Source of the DNA: Thermoanaerobaculales bacterium
Lineage (GTDB): Bacteria > Acidobacteriota > Thermoanaerobaculia > Thermoanaerobaculales > Sulfomarinibacteraceae
Assembly: GCA_029938595.1 (NCBI GenBank)
Contig: JAOZUP010000278.1
Location: forward strand, 1 to 5,756
DNA: 5,756 nucleotides
Reading direction: 5' to 3'
Shown: positions 1 to 2,812 of the stretch, piece after piece
Numbering within the stretch: the stretch's first letter is position 1
Layout of the letters: the number at the start of each line of letters is the position of its first letter
Notes under the pieces: model-generated
Told to the model about the DNA's origin: nothing
What the model saw: only the letters and a program-made list of their open reading frames with translations
Databases searched by the model: none
Made by a program: the position numbers and the translations under genes

Positions 1-20
1 CAACGGGTAGCCGGCCCGTG

Positions 21-98
21 ATCGCTATCGCTATCGGTATCGCAATCGCTATCGATGGGCCCCGTACCAATCCGGCCATTCGATAGCGATACCGATAG
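21..98. repeat. ATCGNT hexamer tandem repeat with inverted partner
   Basis: Six consecutive hexamers of the form ATCGNT occupy 21-56 (ATCGCT, ATCGCT, ATCGGT, ATCGCA, ATCGCT, ATCGAT; the fourth ends in A). After a 24-base gap the reverse complement of the same unit appears three times at 81-98 (CGATAG, CGATAC, CGATAG). Positions 31-48 can pair with 81-98 with one mismatch, or with a six-base bulge if 49-54 is used instead. The order of variant units matches between the arms (CTATCG then GTATCG), so this is a fold-back structure rather than chance simple sequence. Function is unknown; it could be an intergenic hairpin, a transcription roadblock or a slippage-grown repeat. Confidence 0.75.
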
Positions 99-187
99 CG
101 AGCTGGCGGCCTTGGTCCTCCTCGGACTGACAGTCCTACCTATGTCATTGCTTTCCAAATCGCCCAAGATACGAGAAGGACCCTGAA

Positions 188-260
188 GATGGGCTGAAGC
201 CCACCCTACTGACCCGCGCAAATTGTGGGTCCGAAGTAGGGTGGGCCTTGGCCCACCATC
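188..260. repeat. REPIN-like pair of inverted palindromic repeats
   Basis: Two related palindromic units face each other. The left unit (188-210) contains GGGCTGAAGCCC followed by ACCCTACT. The right unit (235-260), on the opposite strand, reads GGTGGGCCAAGGCCC followed by the same ACCCTACT. The arms 191-210 and 235-254 match at 17 of 20 positions, and the inner GACCC (211-215) and GGGTC (227-231) extend the pairing. Each unit also has its own small hairpin. Two REP sequences in inverted orientation around a short spacer is the arrangement called a REPIN; in known cases such elements are mobilised by a RAYT (Y1 transposase-like) protein encoded elsewhere. No RAYT gene is present here, so the mobile origin is inferred from form only. 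Confidence 0.6.
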
Positions 261-337
261 AGTTTCGCCGCTGGGAAGCAAGATCGGGGATCTGCAACTT
301 CATTACCTACAAGTCGCCACACCCGACCGTGACGGTA

Positions 338-470
338 TGGGACAGGCGGCACAACCCAACGGACGACAGCTCGGCGCCTCTGATGAGCGTGACGGCCCGG
401 AGGCTACAACCCCCGGGCCGCCGGTATCTTCGAGCCGTACCCAAGGAGGTTCGAATCCCTCCCGGGCCGG
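338..470 (+). other. Possible structured RNA with tRNA-like T-arm (unidentified)
   Basis: Several complementary segments lie close together: AGGCG 344-348 with CGCCT 375-379, GGCCCGG 394-400 with CCGGGCC 413-419, GGTA 423-426 with TACC 438-441, and GGAGG 445-449 with CCTCC 458-462. The last stem encloses TTCGAATC, which resembles a tRNA T-loop. A second copy of CCGGGCC at 462-468 can also pair with 394-400, giving a seven-base-pair acceptor-like helix at about tRNA spacing. A real tRNA is unlikely: there is no recognisable D-arm, no proper 5+7 anticodon arm, and no CCA follows. It could be a degenerate tRNA, a tRNA-derived remnant, an unrecognised RNA, or the 3' untranslated region of the minus-strand gene read on the other strand. 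Weak call. Confidence 0.25.
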
Positions 471-498
471 TCTGTGGGACTAACTTGTTCTTCCCCAA

Positions 499-1056
499 TC
501 AGTTCGTGGGCATGATCATGCGGTGGTAGGTTTCATACATGGTATCCGGGCCGAACGGGAGGTAATCCGGGGTATCGACCCAGGGGGTGGGTGCATTCTC
601 GCCCCACCACCAGCCAACCGCCGTGGACGCCGCCTCCATGGTGTTGCAGTCGTCGGAGAAAGTCATATGTCCCTTCACACCCCAGGTTTCAAATGGCCTG
701 TATGGGAAGGACTCGCGTTCTCCCAGGATCGCAATGATAGCGGTGTCGTAACCGTCGCCCGACTTGACGAGCTCACCGCTCCAGTTCGTCATGACTGTGA
801 AGGTAAACCACGGCAGGTCCGAGGCGTAGTAGAGCCCCTGATACACGACGGAGTAGCGGCTGTGCCCCTGAATCGGCGTGATGGTTGCCACGTACGCAGG
901 GGCAAAGGCATCCGCGGGCACTTCTGAGTACCATGTCCCAGCCGGATTGCACCGGTTGTGCCGGTGTCTTTTGTCGTCATTCCCGTCACCCGCGAAACCG
1001 ACCATTCCGCCGACGACGAGAGCGATGATGAAAAGCAGAGTGATTTTTCCTTTCAT
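499..1056 (-). CDS. Small exported protein of unknown function
   Basis: A 185-residue protein that I do not recognise. Residues 1-22 form a clear Sec signal peptide: a lysine-containing start (MKGK), a hydrophobic core (ITLLFIIALVVGG) and a plausible cleavage site after GFA. There is no lipobox cysteine, so it is probably secreted or periplasmic rather than a lipoprotein. The mature part begins with a charged stretch rich in D, K, R and H, then a cysteine (C36) just before a GTW motif, followed by alternating hydrophobic segments that suggest beta strands and a second cysteine (C137) that could form a disulfide with C36. The C-terminal 40 residues are rich in W, Y and P. The GTW motif and strand pattern recall lipocalin-like small barrels, but that is a guess. 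The ATG at 1056 is the only ATG start possible, because an in-frame TGA lies at 1078-1080; a good AAAGGA ribosome site precedes it. The stop is TGA at 499-501. It is divergent from the regulator starting at 1709. Confidence 0.8.
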   Translation of the reverse strand: MKGKITLLFIIALVVGGMVGFAGDGNDDKRHRHNRCNPAGTWYSEVPADAFAPAYVATITPIQGHSRYSVVYQGLYYASDLPWFTFTVMTNWSGELVKSGDGYDTAIIAILGERESFPYRPFETWGVKGHMTFSDDCNTMEAASTAVGWWWGENAPTPWVDTPDYLPFGPDTMYETYHRMIMPTN

Positions 1057-1064
1057 GGTGTCCG

Positions 1065-1070
1065 TCCTTT
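1065..1070 (-). promoter_or_regulatory. Shine-Dalgarno site of the exported-protein gene
   Basis: On the minus strand AAAGGA lies eight bases before the ATG at 1056, a normal spacing. Together with the in-frame TGA at 1078-1080 it fixes the start codon. Just upstream, 1074-1089 is a perfect tandem duplication of TCGATCAT (plus-strand reading), which falls in the leader or promoter of this gene; I could not identify -10 and -35 boxes with confidence. Confidence 0.7.
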
Positions 1071-1462
1071 CGCTCGATCATTCGATCATTCATCGTCGTA
1101 GGGAGGCCCTGCGGTCCTTGGGGTCCGCACGGCAGCCCCCCTGCGATCACTCACCCGATCTCGGGATCGTCGAGAAATCCTCCCTCCTGTCGAATCGTTG
1201 GGTGCATGGAAGAACCAATCAGTGGGAACCGAAGCACAACGTGCATACACTGGGACCCACCGGTCACTCCACAGGCATGTATCGTCCTGCCATCAGTCAC
1301 CTTTTTCCCCAATACCAAGGAAGGTGGGTCTTCAGCAAACCGATCGCAACAACCAGATATCGATGAACTTATGTGTCTCAACTGGTTAGAAATGGTTATC
1401 GCCCGACCGAGAGCTGTTTTATTGGCAGGTCCTCAGGCTTCAGAAAGTTGGGAAGTTCATTA

Positions 1463-1476
1463 GATCTGGTCAGATC
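1463..1476. promoter_or_regulatory. 14-bp inverted repeat, possible operator
   Basis: GATCTG and CAGATC are perfect inverted arms separated by GT, inside the AT-richer part of the intergenic region. The symmetry suits binding of a dimeric regulator. Nothing identifies the protein, and arms of six bases can arise by chance, so the functional call is weak. Confidence 0.3.
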
Positions 1477-1546
1477 GCTGAAATGAATGGATCGGAGAGC
1501 GAGGGAAACCGCCATTCCAAAGATCCTTAAGCCTTGTTCAGGTTCT

Positions 1547-1584
1547 TAACAACTCCCTAACAACTTACTAATCTCCCCTATATA
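1547..1584 (+). promoter_or_regulatory. Candidate PhoB/OmpR-type direct-repeat operator and -10 box
   Basis: TAACAACT occurs perfectly at 1547-1554 and again at 1558-1565, an exact 11-base pitch; a degenerate third copy starting TAA lies one further pitch along at 1569. The two full units (22 bases, 1547-1568) are followed by ten bases and then TATATA at 1579-1584, a possible -10 box. No good -35 box exists at the right distance; the repeats occupy that place. Winged-helix proteins of the OmpR/PhoB class bind tandem direct repeats at about 11-bp pitch, and in PhoB-activated promoters the 22-bp box replaces the -35 element about ten bases upstream of -10. The downstream gene itself encodes such a winged helix, so autoregulation is a reasonable inference. 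This promoter would give a leader of roughly 115 bases. Confidence 0.4.
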
Positions 1585-1671
1585 TCTTTTGACCTGCTCC
1601 GGTCTCCCACCTGGACCGGTGCCCGTTTCCAGTCGTCATCACACCCACGTTTCTTCCGCGGGCCCATTTTC

Positions 1672-1702
1672 TTGCATTTTCCGCCCCGAAATCTAATATG
1701 AT
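1672..1702 (+). promoter_or_regulatory. Possible start-proximal promoter (leaderless GTG)
   Basis: TATGAT at 1697-1702 matches the TATAAT consensus at five of six positions and ends six bases before the GTG start at 1709, so transcription could begin at or next to the start codon. A weak -35-like TTGCAT lies at 1672-1677 with a long 19-base spacer. No Shine-Dalgarno sequence precedes the GTG, which fits a leaderless transcript. The match is short and could be chance. Confidence 0.3.
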
Positions 1703-1708
1703 CTCAAG

Positions 1709-2797
1709 GTGCGCCTCGAAGTCGACACACGTAATTCAATTGACACACCATTCCGTCTTGGGGAATGGTTGGTGGAGCCTCGCATCAACCGACTGACCCG
1801 CGACGGCGAGTCGATCCAGATCGAGCTCAAGATGATGGACGTGTTGGTCTGTCTGGCCAGGCACGCCGGCGAGATGGTGGAGCGTCGGCAGCTCATCGAC
1901 ACCGTCTGGGCTACCGAGTTCATCTCCGCCACCATCCTCACCCGCGCCATCGCCGAGCTCAGAAACGCCCTCGGCGACGATGCTAGGAATCCCTCGTTCA
2001 TCGAGACCATCCACCGGCGTGGCTACCGATTGATCGCGCCCGTCGAGCGTGTAGATTCTGATGACCCAACCACGAGCAAGGTCGCCAGGTTTCCAGTTTC
2101 CGAGAGGAGAGCTGGCGAGGAGGAGCGCAGCCCCTACCCCGGTCTCGCGGCGTTCACGGAAGAGGATGTGGAATTTTTCTTCGGTCGCGAGTCGGAGGTT
2201 TCACAGTTGTGGCGCAAGCTCACGACACGCCGACTGCTGGCAGTGATCGGTCCGTCGGGCGTCGGCAAGAGCTCCTACCTTCGCGCCGGGCTGATGCCGG
2301 CAGCACCTGGGGGCTGGGGCTGTGTGATCTGCCAGGGGGGCGTGGGGCCGTTCGCCTCGTTGGCTCGCGCCCTGGCTCCTGAGTTCGAAGGTGATCCTGA
2401 AGCGATCTCGAAGCTGGTGGACATTGGTCATGAATCCGCCGCCGTGGCCATCACTTCCCGATGGCGGGAACGCCATGAACAGGCACTGCTCGTAGTCGAC
2501 CAGTTCGAGGAGCTCTTCACCCTCAACCCTCCGGAGGTTCAGAAGAGATTTGCGGAGCTGCTCGCGCGGCTCGCTCGAGATGCGGATGTCCACGTACTGC
2601 TCTCGATGCGCGACGACTTTCTGTACCGCTGTCACGATCACGACGCACTGATGCCCATCTTCGCGGAGCTCACCCCCGTCAAGGTGCCGGCCGCCGAGGA
2701 TCTTCGTCGTGCTCTCGTGCAGCCGGCGGCGCGTTTCGGTTACTCCTTCGACGATGACGGTCTGGCGAACGAGATGCTGGAGACTGTCAAAGGCTAG
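1709..2797 (+). CDS. Winged-helix / STAND NTPase regulator, N-terminal part ending at an amber codon
   Basis: This 362-residue frame is the front of a larger regulator. Residues about 15-112 are an OmpR/PhoB-type winged helix (Trans_reg_C, as in CadC and ToxR): FRLGEWLVEP at the start, a recognition helix around 73-91 (SATILTRAIAELRNALGDD) and the wing FIETIHRRGYRLIAPV at 97-112. Residues from about 140 are the nSTAND1-type NTPase: the entry signature PYPGLAAF...FFFGRE at 143-161, Walker A GPSGVGKSS at 181-189 (K187), Walker B LLVVDQFEE at 260-268 (D264, E267, E268), and MRDDFLYR at 300-307. The frame stops at TAG 2795-2797, in the middle of the NTPase helical region, and the expected continuation follows directly. 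GTG 1709 is the first start after the in-frame TAA at 1694 and leaves the whole winged helix intact; no ribosome site is visible. As a free product it would be a soluble DNA-binding protein with a truncated NTPase and no membrane anchor. Confidence 0.85.
   Translation: MRLEVDTRNSIDTPFRLGEWLVEPRINRLTRDGESIQIELKMMDVLVCLARHAGEMVERRQLIDTVWATEFISATILTRAIAELRNALGDDARNPSFIETIHRRGYRLIAPVERVDSDDPTTSKVARFPVSERRAGEEERSPYPGLAAFTEEDVEFFFGRESEVSQLWRKLTTRRLLAVIGPSGVGKSSYLRAGLMPAAPGGWGCVICQGGVGPFASLARALAPEFEGDPEAISKLVDIGHESAAVAITSRWRERHEQALLVVDQFEELFTLNPPEVQKRFAELLARLARDADVHVLLSMRDDFLYRCHDHDALMPIFAELTPVKVPAAEDLRRALVQPAARFGYSFDDDGLANEMLETVKG
2795..2797 (+). other. In-frame amber codon inside the regulator gene
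   Basis: The frame reads ETVKG, TAG, SGALPMLAF. In related STAND proteins, as I remember them, this segment reads like EGExGALPLLAFAxxxLWExRD with no break, so the stop replaces a single residue; one base change from GAG (Glu) or CAG (Gln) would explain it. No length change or frameshift accompanies it. The possibilities are a recent nonsense mutation, a sequencing or consensus error, amber suppression, or a real split into two proteins. Confidence 0.9.
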
Positions 2798-2812
2798 AGC
2801 GGCGCGCTGCCG

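Larger units (their letters stand above)
1..498. other. Non-coding, repeat-rich region left of the first gene
   Basis: I see no convincing gene here. The open frames either translate the short repeats themselves or run through inverted repeats, and none has a recognisable domain or a good ribosome binding site. The stretch holds a hexamer repeat with an inverted partner (21-98), a 13-bp odd palindrome GGACTGACAGTCC (124-136), a REPIN-like inverted pair (188-260), an 11-bp odd palindrome ACCGTGACGGT (326-336), and a GC-rich segment with possible RNA structure (338-470). It lies downstream of the minus-strand gene that ends at 499. Several unrelated repeats in under 500 bases suggest an accumulation site for small non-coding elements. 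Confidence 0.6.
1057..1708. other. Divergent intergenic region between exported protein and regulator
   Basis: These 652 bases separate two divergently transcribed genes. Short open frames occur on both strands but overlap each other, lack ribosome sites and show no domain, so I call no gene. The left part is GC-rich; from about 1380 to 1600 it is visibly richer in A and T, as expected for promoter DNA. It contains a tandem octamer (1074-1089), TGGTTA twice at ten-base pitch (1383-1388, 1393-1398), a 14-bp inverted repeat (1463-1476), two 8-bp direct repeats at 11-bp pitch (1547-1565) before TATATA (1579-1584), and a second possible promoter next to the GTG start (1672-1702). The length is generous for a simple promoter pair, so a small RNA or further operators are possible. 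Confidence 0.6.

Noticed and set aside
1..303. A minus-strand frame without stops running off the left edge
   Set aside because: It passes through both inverted repeat elements, has no ATG or GTG start in frame, and its translation is only the repeat content; open frames of this size are common in GC-rich DNA.
380..387. CTGATGAG, the core start of a hammerhead ribozyme
   Set aside because: No GAAA box follows a plausible stem II and the flanking helices do not form, so the motif is most likely chance.
394..469. A complete tRNA gene on the plus strand
   Set aside because: Acceptor-like and T-arm-like helices exist, but there is no D-arm, no five-base-pair anticodon stem with a seven-base loop, and the T-stem needs a mismatch or an enlarged loop.
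878..1366. A 162-codon plus-strand frame overlapping the start of the exported-protein gene
   Set aside because: It has no recognisable domain, no ribosome site, and overlaps a better supported gene with a signal peptide on the other strand.
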